DNA from: JAAYZB01 sp035379945
GTDB lineage: Bacteria > Bacillota_I > Bacilli_A > Izemoplasmatales > Hujiaoplasmataceae
Assembly (NCBI GenBank): GCA_035379945.1
Contig: DAOSWG010000002.1
Location: forward strand, 1-64,000
Direction of reading: 5' to 3'
Length of the DNA stretch: 64,000 nt
Shown here: in pieces, positions 8,457-19,601 of the stretch
Layout: each line of letters opens with the position of its first letter
Position numbering within the stretch: the first letter of the stretch is position 1
The notes under the pieces: generated by a model
Told to the model about the DNA's origin: nothing
Databases searched by the model: none
Seen by the model: only the letters and a program-made list of their open reading frames with translations
Position numbers and translations under genes: made by a program

Positions 8457-11400
8457 TTAATCTTGTTGGAATATTTCCACTAATGCTTGAATGCTGCCAA
8501 GTCCAGTTCCGGTATCAGGTTGACCAATTTCCAAATAACGAGGTTGCGATGGCATAGTATCGCTATACACCTGCAAAGCATATAAAACCGAATCGTACTT
8601 ACTAGCGCCAGATTGGCTATAATAAGCAGCCAATTCTCCTTCGGCCAATGTCAAGTTGTAGAATGCTGCAGTGTAAACTGCATCAACCGCAAGTGCTTGA
8701 GCATTTTCGGGTGATAAACTGTAGGGGGCTTGAGTATAATCATAAGCAGCTTGATAGTATGCTCCTGTCGAAGTGCTTATATCTGCAAATGCAGTTGTAC
8801 TAGAATATGGTCCGACCGGGAACAAGAAGAACCCTGGAGAAACATATAGAGAACGAAAATCGTAATCAAAGAAGTCGTAGTCGCGGTTAATAGTCGTCGT
8901 AGCGTAATCATCACTTAAAATTAAAGTAACTTCCGAACCTGTAATTTGTTCATGGGATTCATCCTCTGTTTCTGCTCCACCAGTAGAACGACTTAACAAC
9001 ACAAAGTTAAGCATTTCAGTTTCTGCTCCCGTAACCGCATTGATTTGCATCTGAATAATTGTCTTGTTGTAAGCATTAACAGCTAATTCCGCTGTGCTCT
9101 TAAGCATTAGAGCTAAACCTGAAAAGCCATAAGCTTTAAACCAAGCCTCATCACCAGAAATCCAGTTGTTAATTATTGTATCATTACTTACGTTGACAAC
9201 TGGCTCACCAATACCGGTATTTGCAGGATGGGTATCCTCGACATGAATCGCTGCTCCTCCAGATTTATCGATATTAGATGATGAAATGTAAGTGAGCGGC
9301 GTGCCGTACAGATAGAAGCTGTTGGCCCATGAATCATATGCATGGAAGTAACTGACATCGGTTGTGACCGGGGTCGTTCCGTCTGTCATGTAAGCGTAAG
9401 ATGTCTGGAAGACAGCGATCGTCGTGTAACCGACATTGACATTGTTGACGTTCATCGATCCGCTTCTCGACATAAGGCCGCATAATCCGCCGGAGTTTTG
9501 AATCATCAATTCTTCCTGGTATAAGATTTCCTCGGCCGACAATGAGTAGTTGACGGAAGGTGTCTTGGTATTACCGATGACAGTTAGATTCTCGTAAGAC
9601 ACCACGTTATCGTTGTTGATGTTGACATAACTCGAATCCGGAATCACGTTGTAATAGAAGATCGCTATCTGGACGCTGACGACACCATAAGTGCTACCGT
9701 CGCCGATTCCGACCGTCGTGTAGTTGCCGTTCGGATCCGAAGAGGCGTTGACAAACGGCAAATCGGAACCGTCGATCGTAAAGTAGTTGCCGTTAAGCAC
9801 CAGACTGTCAGCTGAAGCAACGCCCAAACGTTGATAAACATTGCCGCGATAATCAATCGAACCGCCCGACAAGACTTTTGCCACTCCGTTGACCGGAGAG
9901 CCGTCTTCATTCACATAAAGCGGATCAATTTCTGCCGTGATGTTGGATTGTAAAACAATATTATGAACCGTAATGGTTCCGTAAAGCGTCTGAAGTTCCT
10001 CGTTAGTAAATGCGTTGTATGCATCGATCACTTCGAAGGTGAAGCTTCTGATCGGCACTGTCATCTGCAGCGCCTGGTAATGTGGAGTCATTTCAACTTT
10101 GAACGTCAATCCTTCTGCTTCCGCAGTGAAGCGGAACTTGTAATCGTCTTTGACGGTGACGTAAGTGCTGAGATTTAATGTGTCGTCCACATTGAGGTTT
10201 TCCGGATCGAGTTCAACATAGGTGGAAGTAGCCACATTGTAACGATAGAAAGTGAAGTCGAGATCGGTATTGGCCATATCGACTCTGGTTCCGGTGTTGT
10301 CCAAAATCTTGAGATCGAAATAGAAATCATTCCGCCAGCCGACTTTGTAACTCTCGACCACAGACTCCATATAATAACTGGAAGATACCGTGTTAAGATA
10401 ACTTGTAAGATTGCTGCCGAGCTGGAATTGATTGATGTAGGTAACGACTTTTCCCTGAATCACGGTTTCCGTGATCACTCCGGAATCGTTTTTGGTCATC
10501 AATAACTGGAATGTTCCCGTCGTGCCGGTAGTCGTTAGGACGTTGACGTTGGCGTTGATGCATTCGCTGCCGTCAAGAACCTGGAACGAGTACTTGGTTG
10601 AGAAATTGTAAGTCATATCCGTGTAGAAGATATAGTTCTTGGTTCCCGATGCGGTCGTTTCGATGATGAAGTAATCATAGATCTGGGTGTCGGTAATTTC
10701 TTCTTCTTGCGTTTCTACAACATACTCCAAAACCGACGAATAGGAACTTGACATGTATTCGACGCCATCGCCTACGGCTTTGACGGCCAGGTGGTGCGTT
10801 CCGGCTGTGAACAAAGCGTCAAGGTCGGCTCCGACATATGTGAATGTGTAGACATCCTGGGTGAAATCTCCCGAAGACAGGGTGTATTCGACGCCGTCCA
10901 CGAATAGAATGAATTCGGTCGGATAGTCACCGTTTACCGCCTGGCAATCCCAGGTGAGTTGATTGTAACTAGTACCTTCGACTCCCAAGGTCACTTGCAG
11001 GTTGGTGGGAACTTCGAATGGCGTCAATTCCTGCCATACAGCATAAATCGTGATCGAATTCGCTAAAGTAGAGAAATCCAATTCAGTATATATAACCGGA
11101 TTGATCCCTGCTTCTTCATAGAACCAACCAACGAAATAGTAACCATTTCTGGTCAGATTCCAGATCGCCGATGTATCGGTGACAACCGGTCCGGACGGAA
11201 CATCGTCTTCACTCACCAGATAGCGAATCGTACCGTTGTCCATGAAGGTGATGGTCTTTGTATCCGCTTCATAATATACCGCGAAGGCATCGATGTTTTC
11301 GGTAACGTTCGTAAAGACCGAACGGTTCCAGATCACAAGCGAGAATGCTGCGTTGCCGGATAGAATCAAAGCCGGTACCTCGTTGCTTGGCAGATCCTCT

Positions 11401-14400
11401 CCGTAATACACATAGCGGTAATCTGTCGTGACCAGGGACGAATCCGAGGCATCCGTTCTCTGAGTGAAGGAGATTTGCAATTGATCTAAATCGTAATGCA
11501 CGTATATCGTCAAGACAGACGTGACATTGACGGTGTCTGTTTCGTTAAAGTATTCATAGAGAGTCGAATTCAATGTATAGCTGAAGTTATCGAAAGTATA
11601 ACCGTCGATCTCCGTCACCGGACAGTAATCGGTGCCGTAAGCAATCGTCTTGGTAACTGACGAACTACTCGCAAGCACGCCGCCCCGATAGAAGTTTCTT
11701 TGAATCGTGACTGTGTAGGAAAGTTGTTGCCATCTCGCATAAAGGATAAGCGAGTTCTCGGCATGATCCGATGTCGTGTAGAAGATACCATCGCCGTCGA
11801 CCCAGCCCAAGAAGTTGTAGCCTTCCCTGGTCGGGGTGGTGAGGCTGGTTAAAAGACCATCATATTTGACGGTGAAGCTTCCTGTTCCCGGACCGGACGA
11901 ATCGATCATCTGGACCGTGAAGACTTGGCGGTCGTAGTAGACTCTCAAAACGAGCGTACCGTCACCGGCGATGTAGCCGTCGATGATATTGCTGCCATTG
12001 GCGGAGGCATAATCGAATCCGGTATATGTCTGAATAGTCGCTTCCACATAGGTATCGGTCGTTCCGGTAAGGTTCTGGGTCTTGGAACCGTCAAGCGTGT
12101 AATTGTCGTCTTCCGCATTTTCGAAGTAGTATTCCACAGTATAGGAAGTATTGGTATTGGCTGTCCACATTGCGTATAGGTTTATATCATCCGCAACTTG
12201 GTAAATGGTGGCGCTGGTATAGGTTGTGCCTGATCCGTTTGGCAGAGTGTTCCAACCGTTGAAAGTGTAACCTGCATATGTCGGAGTAGGCAACACTCCG
12301 ACCGCCTGGTCATAAGTGACAGTCTTGGTTGCTGGGGATACCGAACCGCCCTGGGCATCATAGGTGATCGTGTAGGTATTGGCGGTATAAGTCGCAGTAA
12401 CGGTAATGTCGGCTGTCACGCTTGTATAGGATCCGTCCCAACCGGCAAATGTATAACCGGTTCTGGTGGGATCCATTGGAGCCGTGGCATCCGTCATGTA
12501 ATAAACCGTATCGGTATCGATCAATGTGTCATCGTAATCATTGAAAGTCACGGTATACATATTGCGGCTGTAGAAGACTTTCAGAACCAAACTGCCGTCA
12601 CCGTTAATGTTGCCGGAAATCAATGTTCCCGGAGCCGACGGATTGTAAGTGAATCCCGTATAGCTCTTGATTGTGGCAGTCGCTGTGGTATCCGTGGTTC
12701 CAGACAAATTATCGGTCTGGTCCAATGTGTAGGTGCTGCCGTCCGTATTCATAAGATAGTATTCTACCGAATAGGCTGTATCGGTTCTGGCTTGCCATAC
12801 GGCATAAATAGTAAGATCACCGACGACTAGATAAGTCGTGGCATTGTCGTATGTATCGCCGCTGCCGTTCGCTACTGTATTCCATTCGACAAAATCGTAT
12901 CCGGCTCTTGTCGGTGTCGGAATGGTGCCGACCAGTTCGTTATAAGTGACCGTCTTGCTGGTAGGATCCACCGTACCGCCTGCGGCATCAAAGGTAAGGG
13001 TGTAATCATTGGCATCCCAGATCGCATACAATGTGAGTCCGGTTGTGAGCATATATACGGTCGACGAATCATAAGTCGTTCCGTTGCCGTCCGATGCCGT
13101 ATTCCATTCAAGGAACGAATATCCGGGTTTTGTCGGCGTTGGCAAGGTTCCTACGGCTTCGTTGTAAGTAACCGTCATGCTTGTGGGATCGACTGTGCCG
13201 CCCACGGCATTAAAGGTGAGGGTGTAGTCATTGGCTTCCCACATCGCATAAACAATGATGCCAGCTGCCACCTGATAAACAGTTGCGGATGTGTAAGTAA
13301 TGCCTGTACCGTCATTAGCGCTGTTCCATGCGACAAATGTGTAACCGGCTTTTGTCGGGGTTGGCAAGGTGCCAACGGCCTGATCATAGGTCACACTGAC
13401 AAATGCCGGATCAACTGTTCCGCCCATCGCATTGAAAGTTAGGGCGTAACTATTCGCTGTGTAAGTTGCCGTCACAGTGATATCGTCAGTCACGTTTGTA
13501 TAAGTCGTATCCCAATTATCGAAAGTATAACCGGTTCTTGTGGGATCCTCGGGCGCCGTGGCGTCCGTTTGATAGTATACCGTATCGGTATCGATCAGGG
13601 AATCATCGTAATCATTGAAGGTCACGGTATACAAGTTGCGGCTATAATAGACTTTCAATACCAGACTTCCGTCGCCAATGATGGCTCCGGATGTGACGTT
13701 ATTGGCATTCAAACTGTCATATGTGAACCCGGTGTAAGTCTTGATCACAGCGTTTGCCGTATCATCGGTCACACCATATAACGTCACGCTTTCATGTAGT
13801 GAATAAGTTGTGCCGTTTGTGTCCATCTGGTAATATTCCGTTGTGTATGCCGTTCCGGAATTAGGAGTCCATCTGGCATAGATCGTCATGTTACCGGCTG
13901 TCTGGTAAACTGTTGCGGATGAATATGTGGTTCCCGATCCGTCGGATGCCGTGTTCCATTCCAGGAAACTGTAACCGGTCTTTGTCGGATCCGGAATTGT
14001 TCCAATCGCCTGGTTGTATGTGACAGAGATTGATTCCGGTGTCACATCGCCGCCTTGGGCGTCAAGGGTGAGAGTATAAGTATTGGCTTGCCAGATCGCA
14101 TACAATGTGAGTCCGGAATCCATCGTGTACACGGTTTCGGAATTGTAAGTCGTTCCGGTACCGCTGGTATTTGTATTCCATTTAACGAACGTATATCCGG
14201 TTTTCGTAGGCGTCGGCAAAACTCCGACTGCTTCGTCAAATGTCACAACCTTGGTTGTCGGACTGACAGTGCCGCCTTGGGCNNNNNNNNNNNNNNNNNN
14301 NNNNNNNNNNNNNNNNNNNNNNNNNNNNNNNNNNNNNNNNNNNNNNNNNNNNNNNNNNNNNNNNNNNNNNNNNNNNNNNNNNCTGCTTCGTCAAATGTCA

Positions 14401-17400
14401 CAACCTTGGTTGTCGGACTGACAGTGCCGCCTTGGGCGTTGAAGGTAATTGTGTAAGTATTGGCTTGCCAGATCGCATACAATGTGAGTCCGGAATCCAT
14501 CGTGTACACGGTTTCGGAATTGTAAGTCGTTCCGGTACCGCTGGTATTTGTATTCCATTTAACGAACGTATATCCGGTTTTCGTAGGCGTCGGCAAAACT
14601 CCGACTGCTTCGTCAAATGTCACAACCTTGGTTGTCGGACTGACAGTGCCGCCTTGGGCATTGAAATTCATTGTGTAAGTGTTGGCTGTGTAAGTAGCCT
14701 TGATGGTGATGTTAGCAACCACATTTGTAAATGCAGTATCCCAACCAGCAAATGTATAACCGGTTCTTTCGGGATCTGAAGGAGCCGTGGCACCGGTCTG
14801 ATAATAGACGATGTCGGTCGCAATCAAGGTGTTGTCATAATCATTGAAGGTTACAGTATATTGGTTACGGCTGTAGAAGACTTTCAAAACCAGACTGCCG
14901 TCGCCGTTGATGTTGCCGGTAATGATATTGCCGGCATTACCGGAGGCATAGGTGAATCCGGTATAGCTCTTGATCGTGGCGGAAGCGGTCGTATCCGTAG
15001 TCCCGTAATAAGTTATCGTTTCGAATAACGAATAAGTGGAACCATCGGTATCCATCCGATAATATTCTACATTATAAGCCGTATTGGCATTGGCGGTCCA
15101 GATCGCATGAAGCGTGATATCAGAGGCAACCTGGTAAATCTTGCTGGCAGAATACTCGACGCCGGTACCGTCTGATGCGGTGTTCCATGACTGGAAGGTA
15201 TAACCAACTCTGACCGGAACCGGAAGGGTGCCGACAGCCACATTGTAAGTGACGCTGATAGCTTCCGGTGACACCGTGCCACCCTCTGCATTGAATGTGA
15301 TGGTATATGAATTGGCTTGCCAGATTGCATAGAGTCTGATACCGCCGACTACCTGGTAAACTGTGTCTGCTGTATAAGCCGCGCCGGTTCCGTCAATAGC
15401 TGTATTCCAACCGAGGAATGCATAACCGGTTCTGGCCGGGACGGCAAGCGGTCCGATAATTGTCTCGTAATAAACCGTCTTGGTAGCCGGGTTGACTGTG
15501 CCTCCCTGGGCATCGTATGTGATCGTATAGGTGTTAGGCTGCCAGATCGCAAAGAGCGTCAGATCTCCGACCACGTTGTATACCAAACCGGAATCATAGG
15601 AAGTCCCGGTTCCGTCAATGGCGGTATTCCAGGACAAGAAGGTATATCCGGTTCTTATGGGAGCTGCAAGGGTTCCGACCATTTGTCCGAAAGTTACCGT
15701 CTTGCTGGTGGGATCCACAGTTCCGCCGTTGGCGTCGTATGTGATCGTATAGGTGTTGGCCTGCCAGATCGCGTACAGAGTGATATCCGTCGTATAGTTG
15801 TATACGTCGCCGTTCACGACATATGAGCCGTCGTCGATCTTCGTGCTGTTCCATCCTTTGAAAGTATAACCGGCTCTGGAAGGTGTGAACAAATCGCCGA
15901 ATGTGTCGTCGTAATTGATTTCAAATGATTCGATCGGGGATGTGTCTCCGCCGTTCGTATCGATCGTAACAAGATACGTGATCGGATCCCAGATGGCGAT
16001 CAGAGTCAGATCGCCCAAAGTGGTGTAAACAGAGTCAGAAGTCACATATACCGGATCTTCGACAACTTCTACCGTCCATCCCTGGAATGCATAACCTGTC
16101 TTTGAAGGAGTGGGCAGGAATCCGATTGCCTGATCAAATGTCACTTGGACCGTAGTTGTCGTCATCGACCCGCCACGGACGTCGAAAGTGATATTATAGT
16201 TGTTCGGAGTCCATTTGGCAAATAAGGTGAAGCCTTCAAACGGCATGGTTCCGAAAGCGGCGTATTCGTTTTGTAATTCAACATCAGTATACCAACCGCC
16301 GAATGTGTATCCGCTTCTCGTGGGATCTGCCGGTCTCGTGATCGCAGTATCAACAATCGCTTCGATCGGGCTGACGGCAGTGCCGCCGTTAGTCACAAAT
16401 GTCAAAGTATATGTAAGTCCGTTCAGAATCGGACGGATTTGTAGGCTTGTCGTAACATTGTCGAAAGCGGTATCCCAACTTGTGAATTCATAACCGTCCG
16501 GTGCCACGTAATCAGGAGCAACAGCAGCGCTTCCATATGCGACATTTTGAATCGATCCGATCAATTGTCCGTTTTCATCAAGGAAAGAAACCTGGAATTT
16601 CTGGATCGAGAAATTGGCATAGATGACTGTGTCTTCCGTAATAGGCGTCGAGAAGTCATAAACCAAGGAATCCGAATCGATCCAGCTGACAAAGTTGTAA
16701 TGTTCCTTGACAGGATCGGTAGACGGTCTGGCGACAACATTGCCATATTTGATGGAAACAGTCGATATGACGGTTGTTTCGTTCATGAATGTGACGGTGA
16801 AGTATTGGTCGACATACATCGAATAAACATCGATATCGGCGGATATTTCCGTGAAATCGACTTCGGCGTAAACATCAGTTGAAACCTCATACATCCAAAC
16901 AATGTCCTTGCCCGCCTGGGGAGTCAGGGCGGACTGGGGGATATTATCCGGAGCTTCTCCGTATACCGCATCGTTTATCTCATCGGTCGTATCGTTTCCG
17001 AGATGGAAAGTGATGGTGTAGTATGCCAAAGTGAAATGCGCAACCACTGTGGTATCGGAAGATATCCGCGTAGAGGAATCAACCTCGTCTTCGCCGACGT
17101 ACCAACCATCGAAATCATATCCGGTTTTTACCGGATCGGCCGGGAACGGCAAAGCATTCCCGTATGTGATATCGGATGTCTGGACTGTTTCATCCTCGAC
17201 AACAAAAGTCACCGTATAATCATTTACGCTCCAACTGGCGTAAATAGTAATATTACGGAGCACGGGCTCCGTTATATCGATAGGTTCTGCGAGTGCCGCA
17301 TCATAATACCATCCGGCAAACGAATACCCTGTCCGGGTCGGATCGGAAACGTTATCGAGCGTAGCCCCTTGTTCTAAGGTGGCATTTGCCATTACGTCTC

Positions 17401-17509
17401 CTCCATTTGTCTGGAACGATACTGTAATGTTGCGCGTACATCCCGCCAGTATCAGAACCATTGCGAATGTAAATGCTAATGTAAATCCATATCGCAATAA
17501 CTTCTTCAT
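8457..17509 (-). CDS. Giant repeat lipoprotein (Listeria-Bacteroides / InlB B-type repeats), interrupted by an assembly gap
   Basis: Two apparent reading frames (14243-17509 and 8457-14246) are one gene. Removing the 100 N plus one copy of the 55-bp duplicated flank (155 bp) brings them into the same frame and gives about 2,965 residues. The N-terminus is a lipoprotein signal, MKKLLRYGF...LILAGC, with lipobox Cys24. Roughly residues 25-2050 hold about 25 repeats of 60-75 residues with the pattern YTITF-x-A-x-GGT ... PTRTGYTFxGW ... YAIW (Listeria-Bacteroides/Flg_new repeat). They are interleaved with at least four units containing VEYY...GDGSLVLKVFYSR, resembling MucBP-type units. A fibronectin-III-like stretch follows, then about 900 C-terminal residues without a recognised domain and without LPXTG or SLH anchors. 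It is probably an extracellular, lipid-anchored adhesin or stalk. Strong RBS (AAGGAGGATAAA). It is last in the ABC operon. Repeat number may be underestimated. Confidence 0.8.
14077..14659. repeat. Exact tandem repeat within the giant gene, straddling the gap
   Basis: Bases 14077-14282 and 14454-14659 are identical over 206 bp. After deletion of 155 artefactual bases the unit is 222 bp, exactly 74 codons, matching one Listeria-Bacteroides repeat of the protein. Identity this high inside a diverged array implies a recent duplication. Confidence 0.85.
14283..14382. other. Scaffold gap (100 N) inside the giant repeat gene
   Basis: Exactly 100 N. The 55 bases before it (14228-14282) are identical to the 55 bases after it (14383-14437). 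This fits contig ends sharing one k-mer of 55 that were scaffolded instead of merged. Confidence 0.9.
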
Positions 17510-17523
17510 TTTATCCTCCTTAT

Positions 17524-17973
17524 TTAATCGAAAATATCATCGGGCACGTCAACAGAACCCGGAGCTTGAAATATCAAAGTGACAGTATCCGTTTCGCCTG
17601 TTTTCTTGTCCTTGATCGTTATCGTGACCGATGTCTTTTCAGAAAAGGTCACATATACTTGATGGTCTTGTAAAACGGCACCGACGGATGAGTCGTCCGC
17701 GTACGCAACTAGATAGTCAGTATTAGCATCGTCCGGCGCATATGTAAAAGCGATGGTCATATCATAATTTTCTTCCAGATCGGTGATGATATCACCGACA
17801 AAAATAATCTTTTCGGTTTCGTCCTCGTTCCAGACAATCCGACTGTCAGAAAATTCGAGATTTTCTACCATCACTGAATCGGAGGGATCCGGTAAAGATC
17901 CCCAAATACCGATAGCCATGACAGACAGCGCTCCTAAAAGTATTACTAGGAAAATGAGCAACTTTTTGTTCAC
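17524..17973 (-). CDS. Small membrane-anchored extracytoplasmic protein of unknown function
   Basis: 149 residues. Residues 4-26 are a single hydrophobic helix after MNKK, consistent with an uncleaved anchor or signal peptide (no lipobox Cys). The rest is acidic and beta-rich, with alternating polar and hydrophobic strands and a segment TVTITIKDKKTGETDTVTLI that suggests an immunoglobulin-like or Big-type fold. The start is GTG with RBS AGAGGTG. It lies 14 bases after the permease stop and 14 bases before the giant lipoprotein start, so it is in the same operon. A role as surface partner or accessory of the giant lipoprotein is inference. No family was recognised. Confidence 0.7.
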   Translation of the reverse strand: MNKKLLIFLVILLGALSVMAIGIWGSLPDPSDSVMVENLEFSDSRIVWNEDETEKIIFVGDIITDLEENYDMTIAFTYAPDDANTDYLVAYADDSSVGAVLQDHQVYVTFSEKTSVTITIKDKKTGETDTVTLIFQAPGSVDVPDDIFD

Positions 17974-17987
17974 GGTCTTTCACCTCT

Positions 17988-19601
17988 TTAAAATTCGATG
18001 TCGCCGAAGTAGGCGCCAAGGAAATTGATAAACGAGAATAGTCTGTAGGCAAAAAACACAACTGACAGACTGATAATGATTAACCAGGCTTTGTCCGGAA
18101 GCACGAAACACAGGGCAATGAAAATGACTCCGAATACCAAACTCATCCCGAATCCCATTGTTACGGATTTCTGGACGTTCGGATTGCCGGACAAAGAACC
18201 GGATGAAGCATATTCCGCCAAATGCGGATTCAGCACATCGATCTGCAGACTCCAGAGAATGTGCGTTGTATTCAAGATAAGGATGGTCACCATCATCGGT
18301 AAGATGTCGGAGACAGGAAAATTGGGAAGCGCGAAACGGAACATAAGAAAACTGATGATTATGATAAGCGATGAAAAGACAACATTGATCGTTATCTTGG
18401 CCCACACGATACGGTTGGTCTTCGAAGGCGCGGTTTTCAGAAGTATGAACTCGTATCCTTCACTCGTGATCGCCGAAGCCGAAGCTGTATTCGAAGCGCT
18501 GACCAAGAATAAACTGATAAGCAAATCGAAGGCAACCATGAGTGCTGTCCCAAGCGAACTTCTCGGAATTCCCAAATAAATATAATTAAGGATATAAAGA
18601 ACAAACGGGAACAGGAACAGAAGGGCATAGTTACCCAATAGTTCGTTGACGCTTCTTTTCGTCACCAGCCATTCCTTTCTCAGAAATGTCAAGAAAATGC
18701 TCTTCGAGGTCTTTTCCTCATGGCTCTTATGCTGTTTGTCGACGGCGAACTCCAAAGTCTTGGAAGCCAACCGAAAATAAAGCGGCCGGGAAATCAGAAA
18801 CACCAATAAAAGCATTCCCCCGATGATTCCCAGAACCAATCCATAGTTGATAAGCATGTTCATGTTGAAAAGCAATTTACCGATCATTGTGTATATGGTG
18901 CCATACTTGGCCGATGATTGCATGAATATCGCCAAATTGCTTACAAAACGGTTGTAAAGCTGGACGATGCGGATCGGAATCGGAATATTTGCGACAAGCA
19001 CAGTGACAAAATAGAAAAGTCCGCCGATCATAAGAATCGCCGCAATCAGGGAAAAAGCATTCTTCGCCGAGAAAAAATGCTTGATATACATAATGGGAAT
19101 CGATAAAAGCGCTGATGTCAGAACCGCAACCATCGGAAGCATGATGGATACCGGAAGAATATTCAGATAATACCACCAAGGCATCGAATTGACATAACCA
19201 AAGCCAATCAACAAAGGAATCAGAAAATAAAAGTTCTTAATTAGTTCGTGAAAGAAATAAACCATGAGCTTGCTGACGAAAACTTCGTCGTTTTTGACGG
19301 GAAAAGCAAGCAAAATCTGGTTTTCCTTGCTCGAATAAAGGTCAATGATGAGCCCGTTCGTTGCACTGATAATACTGATGACCTGTGTAATGATCAGAAA
19401 GAAAATGACGAAATAAACGTTGACAGGGATATACAGGATGTTTTTTACAAGATAAAGCAAGCCCGCCATCACAACCGACAGAACAACGAGCAAAACAAAA
19501 CCTACGGCAACTTTCCCGGCGAACCTGCGATTGTGAATGAATCTCAGGTTCATCTTGTTGGAAAGTTGCATCAATGTCAGGATAAGAAGCCTATTCCACA
19601 T
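17988..19601 (-). CDS. ABC exporter permease, multi-pass membrane protein
   Basis: 537 residues with about 12 hydrophobic segments and no ATPase motifs. The N-terminal part (a KMNLRFIHNRRF basic segment, then the loop SSKENQILLAFPVKNDEVFVSK around residues 88-109) resembles the putative ABC exporter/ABC-2 permease families (EcsB-like, ABC_tran_2). It overlaps the upstream ATPase gene by 11 bases and should be its membrane partner. The substrate is unknown. Its position ahead of a secreted giant lipoprotein suggests a role linked to the cell surface, which is inference. Confidence 0.75.
   Translation of the reverse strand: MWNRLLILTLMQLSNKMNLRFIHNRRFAGKVAVGFVLLVVLSVVMAGLLYLVKNILYIPVNVYFVIFFLIITQVISIISATNGLIIDLYSSKENQILLAFPVKNDEVFVSKLMVYFFHELIKNFYFLIPLLIGFGYVNSMPWWYYLNILPVSIMLPMVAVLTSALLSIPIMYIKHFFSAKNAFSLIAAILMIGGLFYFVTVLVANIPIPIRIVQLYNRFVSNLAIFMQSSAKYGTIYTMIGKLLFNMNMLINYGLVLGIIGGMLLLVFLISRPLYFRLASKTLEFAVDKQHKSHEEKTSKSIFLTFLRKEWLVTKRSVNELLGNYALLFLFPFVLYILNYIYLGIPRSSLGTALMVAFDLLISLFLVSASNTASASAITSEGYEFILLKTAPSKTNRIVWAKITINVVFSSLIIIISFLMFRFALPNFPVSDILPMMVTILILNTTHILWSLQIDVLNPHLAEYASSGSLSGNPNVQKSVTMGFGMSLVFGVIFIALCFVLPDKAWLIIISLSVVFFAYRLFSFINFLGAYFGDIEF

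Noticed and set aside
8457..9300. Foreign C-terminal segment of the giant gene
   Set aside because: GC content looked slightly lower than in the repeat region (about 43% against 47% in two 60-base samples), which is too small a difference to claim transfer.
14228..14437. Two overlapping genes in place of one giant gene
   Set aside because: The apparent 4-base overlap of two reading frames arises from the 100-N gap and a 55-bp duplicate. Deleting 155 bp gives one continuous frame.
14077..17509. CRISPR-like or satellite repeat array
   Set aside because: The repeats are coding, about 200 bp, diverged at DNA level and in frame. There are no short regular spacers and no cas genes.
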